From Streptomyces sp. DH41 (GTDB lineage Bacteria > Actinomycetota > Actinomycetes > Streptomycetales > Streptomycetaceae), in contig NZ_JARVKY010000002.1 of assembly GCF_029813785.1 (NCBI RefSeq), positions 558,001 through 622,000 on the forward strand: 64,000 nucleotides of DNA. Direction: 5' to 3'. A model generated the notes under the pieces. It saw only the letters and a list, made by a program, of their open reading frames with translations. It did not search any database and was not told the origin of the DNA. The translations under genes were made by a program, and so were the position numbers. Shown piece after piece: positions 46,913 to 55,598 of the stretch (within the stretch, counting starts at the first letter, position 1; the number at the start of each line of letters is the position of its first letter).

Positions 46913-47941
46913 GTGGGTAAGCACCGCAGGCCGCGACAGCGCGCGACGGGCGGCGGGAGAGTCCGTACGGCGGTCACGATCACCCTCGCGGGCGCGGCCA
47001 CCGCCACGGGCCTGGGAGGCGGGACCGGGCACGCCGACCCGAAGCCGACCGCGACGCAGGTCAAGGCCAAGGTGGACAAGCTCTACCGGGAGGCGGAGAT
47101 CGCCACCGAGAAGTACAACGGCGCGAAGGAGAAGGCGGACGCCGCCGAGCAGCGCCTTGAGGAACTCCGCGACGAGGCGGCCCGCAAGGAGGGCCGGCTG
47201 AACTCGGCACGCGAGGCGCTGGGCTCGGTCGCGGCGGCCCAGTACCGCAGCGGCGGCCTCGACCCGGCCCTGCAACTCGCACTCTCCGCCGACCCCGACG
47301 CGTATCTCGAAGGCGCCGCGTTCGTCGAGCGGGCGGGCAGCAGGCAGACGGCCGCCGTCGGCCGGGTACGCGAGGAACTCCGGGAGATCGAGCAGCTGCG
47401 CGGAGCCGCCCGTATCGAGGTGACCTCCCTGACGTCCCGCCGGGCCGAACTGAAACGCCACCGCGAGACCGTCACCGGCAAACTGGAGACGGCCCGCCGC
47501 CTGCTGTCCCGGCTGACCACCGAGGAACGCGCCGGCCTCGCCCACGGCACGAACGACCGCGCCGTCCTGACCGTCTCTTCCAAGGCGCCCAATTCCCGTG
47601 CGGCGGCGGCCGTCGCCTACGCCCACCAGAAGATCGGCAGCCCCTATGTCTGGGGCGCGACCGGCCCCGACGCCTTCGACTGCTCGGGCCTCATCCAGGC
47701 CGCCTACCGCGCGGCCGGCGTCTCCCTCCCCCGCACGACCTACGCCCAGATCGACACGGGCCGCCGCGTCTCACGGTCCGAACTGCGTCCGGGGGACCTG
47801 GTGTTCTTCTACCCGGGCATCAGTCACGTCGGCATCTACATCGGCGACGGCCGCATGATCCACGCCCCGAATCCGTCGGCCCCGGTCCGCGTCGCCCCCC
47901 TCGACGAGATGCCGTTCGCGGGGGCTACGCGGGTGGTGTGA
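46913..47941 (+). CDS. NlpC/P60 cell-wall endopeptidase
   Basis: 342 aa, paralogue of the product at 43979. The signal peptide is RTAVTITLAGAATATGLGGGTGHA, the coiled coil KVDKLYREAEIATEKYNGAKEKADAAEQRLEELRDEA, and the C-terminal NlpC/P60 domain has Cys257 in FDCSGLIQAAYR, His in SHVGIYIG and MIHAPNPS. The linker is shorter than in the paralogue. The start GTG at 46913 follows GGAAGGA. No c-di-AMP aptamer precedes it, so the two may be regulated differently. The stop overlaps a convergent gene by 17 bp. Confidence 0.9.
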   Translation: MGKHRRPRQRATGGGRVRTAVTITLAGAATATGLGGGTGHADPKPTATQVKAKVDKLYREAEIATEKYNGAKEKADAAEQRLEELRDEAARKEGRLNSAREALGSVAAAQYRSGGLDPALQLALSADPDAYLEGAAFVERAGSRQTAAVGRVREELREIEQLRGAARIEVTSLTSRRAELKRHRETVTGKLETARRLLSRLTTEERAGLAHGTNDRAVLTVSSKAPNSRAAAAVAYAHQKIGSPYVWGATGPDAFDCSGLIQAAYRAAGVSLPRTTYAQIDTGRRVSRSELRPGDLVFFYPGISHVGIYIGDGRMIHAPNPSAPVRVAPLDEMPFAGATRVV

Positions 47942-48935
47942 CAGTGACGGCTTGGCGACGGCGGTCACGGGCCGCCAGCGCCGCCTCGCGGGCAAGCGCG
48001 ACGGCACGGGACGCGGCGACGGGCGGAGCCTTCTCGATGACGTACCGGGCGTCGCCACGCGGCGCGACGGTACGGCATCCCTGGCACAGCCCACCGTCGA
48101 AGGCGGCGGGCCGCCCCGGTACGCCGCACTCGGTGCACTCCGGCATGAGGCGACCGAGGAGACGGGGCTCGGGGACGCCGGGCGTCGAGTCCGGTCCCGT
48201 GGCGGGCGTCGGCACGGGCGGCAACTTGTCCCGCAGCCGACGGCCCACAAGCCCGCGCGGCGAGTGCACGACGTCGGGCAGGCCGCAGGTGAGGGCCTGC
48301 ATCAGCGCGACCGAACTGGCTCCCCGTTCCAGCCAGGGGACGACCAGGTCGGCGAGGTCGTTGCAGTCGGCGTCGGACAGAGCGAGGCGCGGTTCGACCC
48401 GGCCGAGCCGGGCGAGGGTGCGGTAGGCGGTGGAGCGGTGCGTTTCGGGGGTGAGGGGTGCGGGCGCTGGCACGGGCTCGCTCGGTGGGGTGACCTCGCC
48501 CGTTCCGTCGACCGGCGTCACGACGTCCACGGTGACGTCACCATCCAGGAGGCGTGCCCACCAGGCGTTGTCCCGTGCGGTGCTGGACCAGAACGTACGG
48601 AACACCCAGCGCGTGCCGCCGTCGCCGTTCGCGGCGAGGCCCCGCACACGGTGCAGATGCCCGGCGCGGGAGAGGAAGTTGAGCGCGCTGCGGACGGCCT
48701 GCTGTCCGTACAGCGGGAGCGCCTTGGCGAGGCTCTTCACGTCCATCGCGGCGCCCTCAGGCAGCCGGTGCACGTAGGCGGCGATGTAGGCCTCGCGGGC
48801 GGGGAGGTGCGAGAAGTCGACGGGCCGGAAGGCGGCGCCGGGCTCGACCGGGGCGGTGCGCTTGCCGTAGCCGGGATTGGCCATGCGATGAGCTGCGGGT
48901 GCGGGCAAGGCGGCGATAGAGTCTTCGTAAGCCAT
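47925..48935 (-). CDS. Helix-turn-helix protein with C-terminal zinc ribbon-like motif
   Basis: 336 aa. The region KSLAKALPLYGQQAVRSALNFLSRAGHLHRVRG looks like a winged helix. It is followed by a segment WVFRTFWSSTARDNAWWARLL, a Pro-rich linker, and a helical domain (TAYRTLARLGRVEPRLALSDADCNDLADLVVPWLERG). The end carries ECTECGVPGRPAAFDGGLCQGCR, two CxxC pairs typical of a zinc ribbon. It is a common Streptomyces type annotated loosely as MarR-like or replication-initiator-like; I cannot decide. It overlaps the NlpC/P60 gene end by 17 bp, convergent. Confidence 0.75.
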   Translation of the reverse strand: MAYEDSIAALPAPAAHRMANPGYGKRTAPVEPGAAFRPVDFSHLPAREAYIAAYVHRLPEGAAMDVKSLAKALPLYGQQAVRSALNFLSRAGHLHRVRGLAANGDGGTRWVFRTFWSSTARDNAWWARLLDGDVTVDVVTPVDGTGEVTPPSEPVPAPAPLTPETHRSTAYRTLARLGRVEPRLALSDADCNDLADLVVPWLERGASSVALMQALTCGLPDVVHSPRGLVGRRLRDKLPPVPTPATGPDSTPGVPEPRLLGRLMPECTECGVPGRPAAFDGGLCQGCRTVAPRGDARYVIEKAPPVAASRAVALAREAALAARDRRRQAVTVTPPA

Positions 48936-49182
48936 GAGATCGTTCCTAGAGTCTGCGATCTTGTTGGTGAGACCCCGGCGGGTGTTGCGAGCACCCGACC
49001 GGGGTTGTTTGTTGCCGCGAACGCTAGAGGGTGGCGACAGCGCGTCGCAAGCCGATCACGAAAAGTCACCTCGGCTTGACGGACGGCCCGTCGCCGCCGG
49101 GAGGGTGGGCGGTGGGTGGGTTGAACCCCACCACCCATTCCTCACAAACGCCGCTCGACTCCCGAGCCTCGCCCCTCGAAGC

Positions 49183-49431
49183 TCAAGCGCCGGTACGCGC
49201 GTACGCGACGAAGGCACCCCAGGCCGCTCCGTCGACGGCAAACCGGGGGCTCCGGGGCCCGAGCTTCGAGTCCCGGACGTGGATGGTGTGGGGGCAGGGG
49301 GCGACTTCGACGCAGTTGCCGCCCTCAGTGCCACTGTGGCTGGACTTACGCCAGTCGAGGGCTACTTCGAGGCAGTTACTGCCTTCACTGTCGCTGTAGC
49401 TGGATTTGAACCACGTCAGGCAGTCACTCAC
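49183..49431 (-). CDS. DUF397-like protein with two half-repeats
   Basis: 82 aa. Two similar units are visible: WFKSSYSDSEGSNCLEVA (residues 7-24) and WRKSSHSGTEGGNCVEVA (27-44), followed by VRDSKLGPRSPRFAVDGAAWGAFVAYAR. Single DUF397 proteins usually have one WxKSSYS unit, so this is a partial internal duplication. DUF397 proteins are small partners of XRE regulators in Streptomyces development. Its ATG overlaps the end of the XRE gene by 4 bp (ATGA). Confidence 0.88.
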   Translation of the reverse strand: MSDCLTWFKSSYSDSEGSNCLEVALDWRKSSHSGTEGGNCVEVAPCPHTIHVRDSKLGPRSPRFAVDGAAWGAFVAYARTGA

Positions 49432-50246
49432 TGTCCCTCAGCCACCCCTCTGATGAACTCGGCAGACTCCTCAACGCTGAGAGCGTGCATGCGGATCATG
49501 TCATGCTTGCGTGATAGCCCACTGACCTTGCCAGGGTTGACGTATAGAGCACTCGTCCCTTGCCCCTCAGCAAAGGCATAGAGCTCATGCTCTTCCGTCT
49601 CCAGCAGGACGATCGGGCCGTTGAGTGCAACTCCCCCGCAACGGCCGAACGGCAAGATCTGGATCGATACGTTGCGAAGCTGGCCGACCTGCAGCAGGTG
49701 CTGCAACTGCTGGCGCATGACCGTCTCTCCGCCTACACCGGTATGTAGCGCAGCTTCATAGACAAGGAAGCCATACATCACGCCGAACTTCCGCCTCAGC
49801 GCATCTGCCCTGCGCAGCCTGGCGGCGACGCGTTCGTTCACTGTCTCGTCGTCAAGCGGCGGACAGCTGCCTCCGATCAACGCCTGCGCGTACTCCTCCG
49901 TCTGCAACAGACCCGGAATGAGCAGCGGCTCGTAGCAGGAGAAGCTGATCGCCTCGGCCTCGATGGCCATGAACTCCTGCGACCGCGCCGGGAAAGGCTC
50001 CGGCTTCAGATACTCCTGCGCGGCGATCAGCTTCCCACCTGCCCCGCACACCTGGTCCGCGATCTGCAGCAGCCGCAGCGTGGGCCGACGGCGGCCGTTC
50101 TCCATCGACTTGACGTACTCGTAGTCGTAACCGGCTTCCTTGGCCAGCGCATCGCGGCCGACACCGGCCCCCGCACGCCACATCTTGATCTGGCTGCCGC
50201 AGTACCGCCACGCGATCGGTGGCTGGGAGTTCACCTCGGTCGACAC
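49428..50246 (-). CDS. XRE-family regulator with DUF5753-like domain
   Basis: 272 aa. The HTH is WRAGAGVGRDALAKEAGYDYEYVKSMENGRRRPTLRLL (about residues 25-60). The C-terminal region (SFSCYEPLLIPGLLQTEEYAQALI, then VLIYEAAL-like and FAEGQGTSALYVNPGKV) is the DUF5753 type, also called Scr1-like. The start is GTG at 50246 with GGAGG 5 nt upstream. A longer form from 50342 is less likely. It drives a DUF397 partner and lies divergent from an ATPase gene, the standard regulatory triad. Effect and target unknown. Confidence 0.88.
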   Translation of the reverse strand: MSTEVNSQPPIAWRYCGSQIKMWRAGAGVGRDALAKEAGYDYEYVKSMENGRRRPTLRLLQIADQVCGAGGKLIAAQEYLKPEPFPARSQEFMAIEAEAISFSCYEPLLIPGLLQTEEYAQALIGGSCPPLDDETVNERVAARLRRADALRRKFGVMYGFLVYEAALHTGVGGETVMRQQLQHLLQVGQLRNVSIQILPFGRCGGVALNGPIVLLETEEHELYAFAEGQGTSALYVNPGKVSGLSRKHDMIRMHALSVEESAEFIRGVAEGQ

Positions 50247-50375
50247 GCGCACCTCCGCCGGGCCACGCAGGGTACAGGCACTCGCTGTACCCGCTCCGTC
50301 ACTCGTGAGGCTACGCGCGAGCCGGGACGGTGATCTCGCCAACCGTGAAACATCGACGCAAGGAATGAACAGCGC

Positions 50376-50852
50376 ATGCAGACCCCGTGGCCGCCACTGC
50401 CTACGACGACCCCGAAAGACATCGAGTGGCGACTACCGCGTCGCGCGCGCAGTGTGGGCCGGGCACGCGCGCTGTTCCGTGATCAGGCGGCCTCCTGGGA
50501 GCTGCCGCAGGACGTGACGGACACGGCGGAACTCCTCCTGAGCGAGCTGATGACGAACGCGTACCGCCACGCCCGGGTCCCGGCCGGCCGCGAGATCCGG
50601 GCCCGCTGCCTGCTCACGGACGACCGCCTCCGCGTCACGGTGACGGACGCCGACGCCACGCTTCCGGCACCCGCCACGGCCGGCCCGGACGACATGTCGG
50701 GCCGAGGCCTCGCGCTGGTGGTGGCGCTGGCGGACGACTGGGGCGCGCGGGGAAGGGACTGCGGCATCGGCAAGGAGGTGTGGTTCGAGATGTCACTCGC
50801 GCCGGGGGTCAGCGAACAGGCGAGCCGACGTGCTTCAGGCGGAGCCGGGTGA
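50376..50852 (+). CDS. Anti-sigma-factor-like ATP-binding protein
   Basis: 158 aa, HATPase_c_2 (RsbW-like) fold. N box LLLSELMTNAYRHARVPAG and G box DDMSGRGLALVVALADDWGARG are clear. Such proteins phosphorylate or sequester partners in Streptomyces regulatory clusters. It is divergent from the XRE/DUF397 pair. Its stop overlaps the end of the convergent gene at 50809 by 44 bp. The ATG at 50376 opens MQTPWPPLPTTTPKDIEWRL. Confidence 0.88.
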   Translation: MQTPWPPLPTTTPKDIEWRLPRRARSVGRARALFRDQAASWELPQDVTDTAELLLSELMTNAYRHARVPAGREIRARCLLTDDRLRVTVTDADATLPAPATAGPDDMSGRGLALVVALADDWGARGRDCGIGKEVWFEMSLAPGVSEQASRRASGGAG

Positions 50853-51375
50853 AGGCGGTGGGGCTGGGACGGTGCGGGAGGAAGTCCTTGATCCGCTGCG
50901 CGCACTCACGCGGGCTCGCCGTGCCCGTGTCGCACTCCAGGTCATAGTCACCGTGGCTGTGCACACGCTCGTACTGGTGGGCGGCGAGGCCCGACGGGCG
51001 GTCACCCCGGGCGAGCTCGCGTCGGGTCAACTCGTCCAGCGGGCAACGCACACCGACGAACAGTACGTCCTTCGCCGGCAACAACGTCAGGCAGTCGAGC
51101 AGCCGCCACGGCTCACTCAGCACATGGTCGACCACGATGTCGTTGCCCGCCTCGGCCATGGCCGCGATCGAGCGGTGAAAGCCCATCCGGGTCCGCCGCA
51201 ACGCGGCATCGAGCTCGTCGGCCCCGAGCTCTCGCTTGCTCCGCATCGCGTTGAAGGTGTCGACCGCCATGTGGAAGAAGACGCCGTCGTCCAGGATCGC
51301 CAGAAGCTCCCGAGCGATGCTCGACTTTCCCGAACTGGAGGTGCCGTTGAGGAAGATGATCCGCCCAGACGCCAT
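50809..51375 (-). CDS. Chloramphenicol phosphotransferase-like kinase
   Basis: 188 aa. A P-loop GTSSSGKSSIARELL (about residues 11-20) starts an AAA_33/CPT-like fold, with FHMAVDTFNAMR, VVDHVLSEPWRLLD and VGVRCPLDELTRRELARGDR as further family marks; the CPT signature region around VGVRCPL is well conserved. The family includes chloramphenicol 3-O-phosphotransferase of the S. venezuelae producer, but the substrate here is not deducible. No biosynthetic neighbour is present. It may be a general small-molecule kinase. Confidence 0.78.
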   Translation of the reverse strand: MASGRIIFLNGTSSSGKSSIARELLAILDDGVFFHMAVDTFNAMRSKRELGADELDAALRRTRMGFHRSIAAMAEAGNDIVVDHVLSEPWRLLDCLTLLPAKDVLFVGVRCPLDELTRRELARGDRPSGLAAHQYERVHSHGDYDLECDTGTASPRECAQRIKDFLPHRPSPTAFTRLRLKHVGSPVR

Positions 51376-51455
51376 GCACGCATGATCACACGCTGCTGGG
51401 GCCGTGTCAGGGTCTCCCTATCGGCGTATCCCCTTCGCCCGGCCACCCCGCGTGC

Positions 51456-52202
51456 TCACACCAGCCGCCGCGCCGTCGCCCACCGTGTCAGCTCGTGGCG
51501 GTTGGACAGCTGGAGCTTGCGGAGGACCGCCGAGACGTGGGACTCGACCGTCTTGACCGAGATGTACAGCTGCTTGGCGATCTCCTTGTACGCGTAGCCG
51601 CGGGCGATCAGGCGCAGCACCTCGCGCTCGCGCTGGGTGAGTCGGTCCATGTCCTCGTCGACGGGCGGGGCGTCGGTGGAAGCGAACGCGTCGAGGACGA
51701 ACCCGGCCAGGCGCGGGGAGAAGACGGCGTCGCCCTCCTGGACGCGGAAGACGGAGTTCACCAGGTCCGTGCCCGTGATCGTCTTGGTCACGTAGCCGCG
51801 GGCGCCGCCACGGATCACGCCGATCACGTCCTCCGCCGCATCCGACACGGACAGGGCGAGGAAGCGGACGGGCTGCTCCGCGTCACTCATCAAGGGGGCG
51901 CAGCGGCGCAGGACCTCGACACCGCCGCCGCCCGGGAGGTGTACGTCGAGGAGGACCACTTCCGGGCGGGTCGCGGTGATGACCGTGACGGCCTGGTCGA
52001 CGTCGGCGGCCTCGCCGACGACCTCGACGCCGGTCTCGGCGGTCTGGCCTATCTCGGCCTGGACGCCGGTGCGGAACATGCGGTGGTCGTCGACGAGCAC
52101 CACGCGCACGTGACGCTCCGCCGCGCCGCCGTTCGCCGGCTGTGCGGGCTGGGCCGCCTCGCCCGCTCCCGCGTTTCCGTTCGCCTCGGTCGACTCGCTC
52201 AT
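51456..52202 (-). CDS. NarL/LuxR-type response regulator
   Basis: 248 aa. The receiver starts VRVVLVDDHRMFRTGVQAEI, with phospho-acceptor Asp in VVLLDVHLPGGGGVEVL, Ser/Thr in FLALSVSD and Lys in VTKTITGTD. The C-terminal LuxR HTH is LTQREREVLRLIARGYAYKEIAKQLYISVKTVESHVSAVLRKL. An acidic/Ala-rich tail of 30 residues precedes the receiver. It is coupled to the histidine kinase by an ATGA overlap, forming a two-component pair. Confidence 0.95.
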   Translation of the reverse strand: MSESTEANGNAGAGEAAQPAQPANGGAAERHVRVVLVDDHRMFRTGVQAEIGQTAETGVEVVGEAADVDQAVTVITATRPEVVLLDVHLPGGGGVEVLRRCAPLMSDAEQPVRFLALSVSDAAEDVIGVIRGGARGYVTKTITGTDLVNSVFRVQEGDAVFSPRLAGFVLDAFASTDAPPVDEDMDRLTQREREVLRLIARGYAYKEIAKQLYISVKTVESHVSAVLRKLQLSNRHELTRWATARRLV

Positions 52203-53506
52203 GACGTCTTCTCCGCCCTCTCCATCTCCAGCTCGACCTCCGTGCCGCCGTCCGGCACCGCGCGCAGCCGCGCCGTGCCGCCGTTGCGTTCCATACGGCC
52301 GATGATCGATTCTCTGACACCCATCCGGTCGGCGGGTATCGACTCGAGGTCGAAGCCGGGGCCTCGGTCCCGGACGGACACGAAGACCGTCCTGCCCTCG
52401 ACTTCGGCGAAGACCTGAACGGCGCCGCCCTCGCCACCGTACTTGGCGGCGTTCACCATCGCCTCGCGTCCGGCCTGCATCTGTGCGGCGATCCTCTCGT
52501 CGAGGGGGCAGTCGCCGACGACCACGACCTCGATGGGCACGCCGTGCTTGTCCTCCACCTCCGCGGCGTTGCGCTTCACGGCCTCGGCGAGCGTGGTGGG
52601 CTCGTCGTCCTCGTCCTTGCCGTTGCCCTCCGGCTTGTAGAGCCAGGCGCGCAGGTCGCGCTCCTGGGCCCGGGCGAGGCGGCGCACCTCGCTCGCGCTC
52701 TCCGCGTTGCGCTGGATCAGGGTCAGGGTGTGCAGCACCGAGTCGTGGACGTGGGCGGCGACCTCGGCGCGCTCCTGCGCCCGGATGCGCATCAGCCGCT
52801 CCTCCGAGAGGTCCTGCGTCATCCGCACCAGGTAGGGGCCGGCGAGGAGCGTTATACCGACGAGGACGGCGAGGGCCGCCTGGAGAACGGAGCCGAGGTG
52901 GGCGGCGGATCCCTGCAGGACGAAGATGCCGGTGGCACCGGCGGTCACCAGCAGGACGCCGGCCACGGAGCGCAGCAGGGTGACGGTGCGCCGGTGGCGC
53001 CCCACCTCGGCCCAGCGGGCCCGGCGGGCGTTGTCCGCCTGGCGCCAGACGAGGGCGACGCCCGCGCCGACGAGCACGGTCGGCCAGAGGTAGGCCTTGG
53101 CTCCGCCGCTGAGGTCGACATTCCCCACGAAGACCAGGGCGACGACGACCATGAGGAGCAGGGCGACGATCTGGCCCTTGTCGGGCTTGCGGGTGACGAG
53201 TCTGCGGCGGCCGTCCGGTGAGGTCTCGGAGGTGACGAGGGACGGCGGCCGCTGGGCGTCGACGCCGCCGACGCCCAGCGGTACGAAGAACCAGAAGGCC
53301 GCGTACAGCAGCGCGCCGAGACCGTCGGCCATGAACAGGCCTACGAAGACGAACCGTACCCAGATGACGGGCAGCCCGAGGTGCCCGGCGAGCCCCCGCG
53401 CCACGCCACCGAGCCAGCGTCCGTCGCTGCTGCGGTAGAGCTTGCGCGGCGGCCGCGGTTCGACGAGTGGTGCTGCTGCGGCTTCCGGCATGACACTGAT
53501 GGTCAC
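52199..53506 (-). CDS. Histidine kinase with N-terminal PspC domain
   Basis: 435 aa. Order: PspC-type segment (KLYRSSDGRWLGGVARGLAGHLGLPVIWVRFVFVGLFMADGLGALLYAAFWFFVPLG), further helices (IVALLLMVVVALVFVGNVDL, TVTLLRSVAGVLLVTAGATGIFVLQG), DHp-like part with the phospho-His region RAEVAAHVHDSVLHTLTLIQ, and a HATPase domain ending SVRDRGPGFDLESIPADRMGVRESIIGRMERNGG. GTG at 53506 is taken; an ATG at 53491 is an alternative. It is divergent from a second PspC-containing gene, sharing a 165-bp gap, which suggests a common envelope-stress theme. Confidence 0.93.
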   Translation of the reverse strand: MTISVMPEAAAAPLVEPRPPRKLYRSSDGRWLGGVARGLAGHLGLPVIWVRFVFVGLFMADGLGALLYAAFWFFVPLGVGGVDAQRPPSLVTSETSPDGRRRLVTRKPDKGQIVALLLMVVVALVFVGNVDLSGGAKAYLWPTVLVGAGVALVWRQADNARRARWAEVGRHRRTVTLLRSVAGVLLVTAGATGIFVLQGSAAHLGSVLQAALAVLVGITLLAGPYLVRMTQDLSEERLMRIRAQERAEVAAHVHDSVLHTLTLIQRNAESASEVRRLARAQERDLRAWLYKPEGNGKDEDDEPTTLAEAVKRNAAEVEDKHGVPIEVVVVGDCPLDERIAAQMQAGREAMVNAAKYGGEGGAVQVFAEVEGRTVFVSVRDRGPGFDLESIPADRMGVRESIIGRMERNGGTARLRAVPDGGTEVELEMERAEKTS

Positions 53507-53671
53507 ACGGCGGTGGGAGCCGGAGCATCAGGGTCGGTCCCCGAGACTCCCCTGATCTTCGACCCCCCGGCGCTTCGAACGTTCCCCCGGCCTCGCGTCA
53601 GGGCCGATATCAGGGTCCGACCAGGGTCGAACCGACTGCCGTCACGGCGCCGCGCCCGTCACCATGGACTC

Positions 53672-55096
53672 ATGACAGATCACGAGCACGCCGCGACGGG
53701 TCCGGGACCCGGTCCCGGCCCGCGCCCACCGATGGGCGCCGGGCCGCAGGATGCCGCGCCCGCCGCGGATGCCGCGGGTGCCGCAACCGAGGCGGGCGTC
53801 CCCGCCGGCCCCGATGTCCCCGGTCCGCCGCACAAGTTCCAGCGCGACCGGCGGCACAAGACGCTCGCCGGGGTGTGCGCCGGCCTCGGACGGCAGTGCG
53901 ACATGGATCCGGTCATCTTCCGGATCACCCTCGCGGTGCTCTCCGCGACCGGCGGCATCGGCCTCATCTTCTACGGCTTCGCCTGGCTCTTCGTCCCCTA
54001 CGACGACGAGGACGAGAACGAGGTGCGCAAGCTGCTGACCGGCCGGGTCGACGGCCACGCGCTGGCGGCCGTGCTGTTCGCCCTGGTCGGCTGCGGGGTC
54101 TTCCTGACCATGCTGAACAACGGCGGGGTGCTGACCTTCGGCGTCGTCCTCTCCCTCCTGCTCGCGGGCGCCGGTTACTGGTCCCGGCAGCGCAGGGCCC
54201 CCGCCCCCGATCCCCTCTCCGCCCAGGCCGTCGCCGACGCCCCGCCGGAGGCCCAGGCGCCGCCGATCATGTTCACCTGGCCCTCCTGGTGGCGCGACCC
54301 CATAGTCAAGGACGGCACCCACATCGGCGGGACGGGATATCTGTGGGGCCCACCGGACTCCGAGGAGCGTGACATCGCGGCGGCCGTCAACATCGGCCGT
54401 GGAGTCCGGGGCGGCGACCGGCCTGCCGCCGACGACCGGCGCTCGCGGCACCCGCAGCCGCGCGGACCTCGCGGAATCGGCGGCTGGGTCTTCCTCCTCG
54501 CCCTGCTCGCGGGCTTCCTCGGCACCCGGCTGACCTGGGACGAGCAGCCGCTCGGCACCAGTTTGCAGACCGGCCTGGCCTGCGCGCTCGCCGTCTTCGG
54601 CATCGGCATCGCGGTCAGCGCCTTCCTGGGGCGCACGGGAGCCGGTTCGATCTTCCTGGCGGTCATCACGGCGGGTCTGCTCGCCGGTACGGCGGCCGTG
54701 CCGAAGGACGTCGGCACGGAGTGGGTCCGGACCACCTGGGAGCCCACGACGGTGGCCGGCGTACGCGAGCAGTACGACATCGGCGCCGGCAGCGGCACCC
54801 TCGACCTGTCCGGGCTCGACCTGGCCAAGGGGCAGACGGTGACCACCCGGGCCGACGTGGGCCTGGGCCGAATACGGGTCGTCGTGCCGCAGGACGTGAC
54901 CGTGCGGCTGAGCGTCGAGGTGGGCGTCGGCGACATCCAGTTGCCGGGCGACGACAAGCAGGACGTGGACGTGGCACCGGGCAAGCACAAGGAGATCACC
55001 CTGTCCCCCACCACGGACGGCAAGGACGCCGGCACGCTCGACCTCGACCTCCAGGTCGGCGTCGGACAGGCGGAGGTGTCCCGTGCTGCGTCATAG
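53672..55096 (+). CDS. PspC-domain membrane protein
   Basis: 474 aa. A Pro/Gly/Ala-rich tail leads to a PspC domain (HKFQRDRRHKTLAGVCAGLGRQCDMDPVIFRITLAVLSATGGIGLIFYGFAWLFVPYDDE). Several further membrane helices follow (GGWVFLLALLAGFLGTRL, GLACALAVFGIGIAVSAFLG, GSIFLAVITAGLLAGTAAVP). The C-terminal 110 residues form a beta-rich soluble domain (YDIGAGSGTLDLSGLDLAKGQTVTTRADVGLGRIRVVVP) of LiaF/DUF4097-like appearance. ATG at 53672 follows a poor ribosome site. It is divergent from the PspC histidine kinase; the pair may act together in envelope stress signalling. Confidence 0.88.
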   Translation: MTDHEHAATGPGPGPGPRPPMGAGPQDAAPAADAAGAATEAGVPAGPDVPGPPHKFQRDRRHKTLAGVCAGLGRQCDMDPVIFRITLAVLSATGGIGLIFYGFAWLFVPYDDEDENEVRKLLTGRVDGHALAAVLFALVGCGVFLTMLNNGGVLTFGVVLSLLLAGAGYWSRQRRAPAPDPLSAQAVADAPPEAQAPPIMFTWPSWWRDPIVKDGTHIGGTGYLWGPPDSEERDIAAAVNIGRGVRGGDRPAADDRRSRHPQPRGPRGIGGWVFLLALLAGFLGTRLTWDEQPLGTSLQTGLACALAVFGIGIAVSAFLGRTGAGSIFLAVITAGLLAGTAAVPKDVGTEWVRTTWEPTTVAGVREQYDIGAGSGTLDLSGLDLAKGQTVTTRADVGLGRIRVVVPQDVTVRLSVEVGVGDIQLPGDDKQDVDVAPGKHKEITLSPTTDGKDAGTLDLDLQVGVGQAEVSRAAS

Positions 55097-55328
55097 GTTC
55101 CAGCCCGGCCGACTGGTCGCCGGCTTCTTCCTGACCCTGGCGGGCGTCATCTACGCCGGCGACGCGGGCGGCCTCTGGGACACGCCGTGGTTCGTGGTGA
55201 TCCCCGTCGTCGTGGGCGGGCTCTGCACCGCGGGAGCGGTCGGAGTCTGCGCCCGGGCCGTGCACCGACGCCGCGGGGCGCTCCGCGCGGCGAAGGAGGG
55301 CGGGCCCCGCGCGGACCTCTCGGGGTGA
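55083..55328 (+). CDS. Small membrane protein downstream of PspC gene
   Basis: 81 aa, GTG start at 55083, overlapping the PspC gene by 14 bp. Two hydrophobic segments (VAGFFLTLAGVIYAGDAGG, FVVIPVVVGGLCTAGAVGVCAR) and a basic tail. No family recognised. Probably part of the same transcript. Confidence 0.72.
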   Translation: MLRHRFQPGRLVAGFFLTLAGVIYAGDAGGLWDTPWFVVIPVVVGGLCTAGAVGVCARAVHRRRGALRAAKEGGPRADLSG

Positions 55329-55598
55329 CGGCTGACGGCGCTTCGGACGGCCGGTGCCCGGCAGGACCGACCCAGCGGGATGCGACTCACGGGGACGCCG
55401 CTGGTCACCCCTCAGGCCGAGCCGCTCATACGAGCGGGGCATGAACACGTCGGCAGAAAAGTTCACGCATTACGCGGAGGGTCGGTCCCCCAGGGGACCT
55501 GAGCCATCGGAGGGCACTCCGAGCCAGCCATCGGACGGCAATCCGGCCGCCGACTCAGCCGACGGGGCCGGCACGGCCACCGGTCGACGCGGCGGAGC

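Noticed and set aside
49395..49415. tRNA T-loop-like string (complement of GGTTCAAATCC)
   Set aside because: It codes for WFKSS in the DUF397 gene, and no acceptor or anticodon arm surrounds it.
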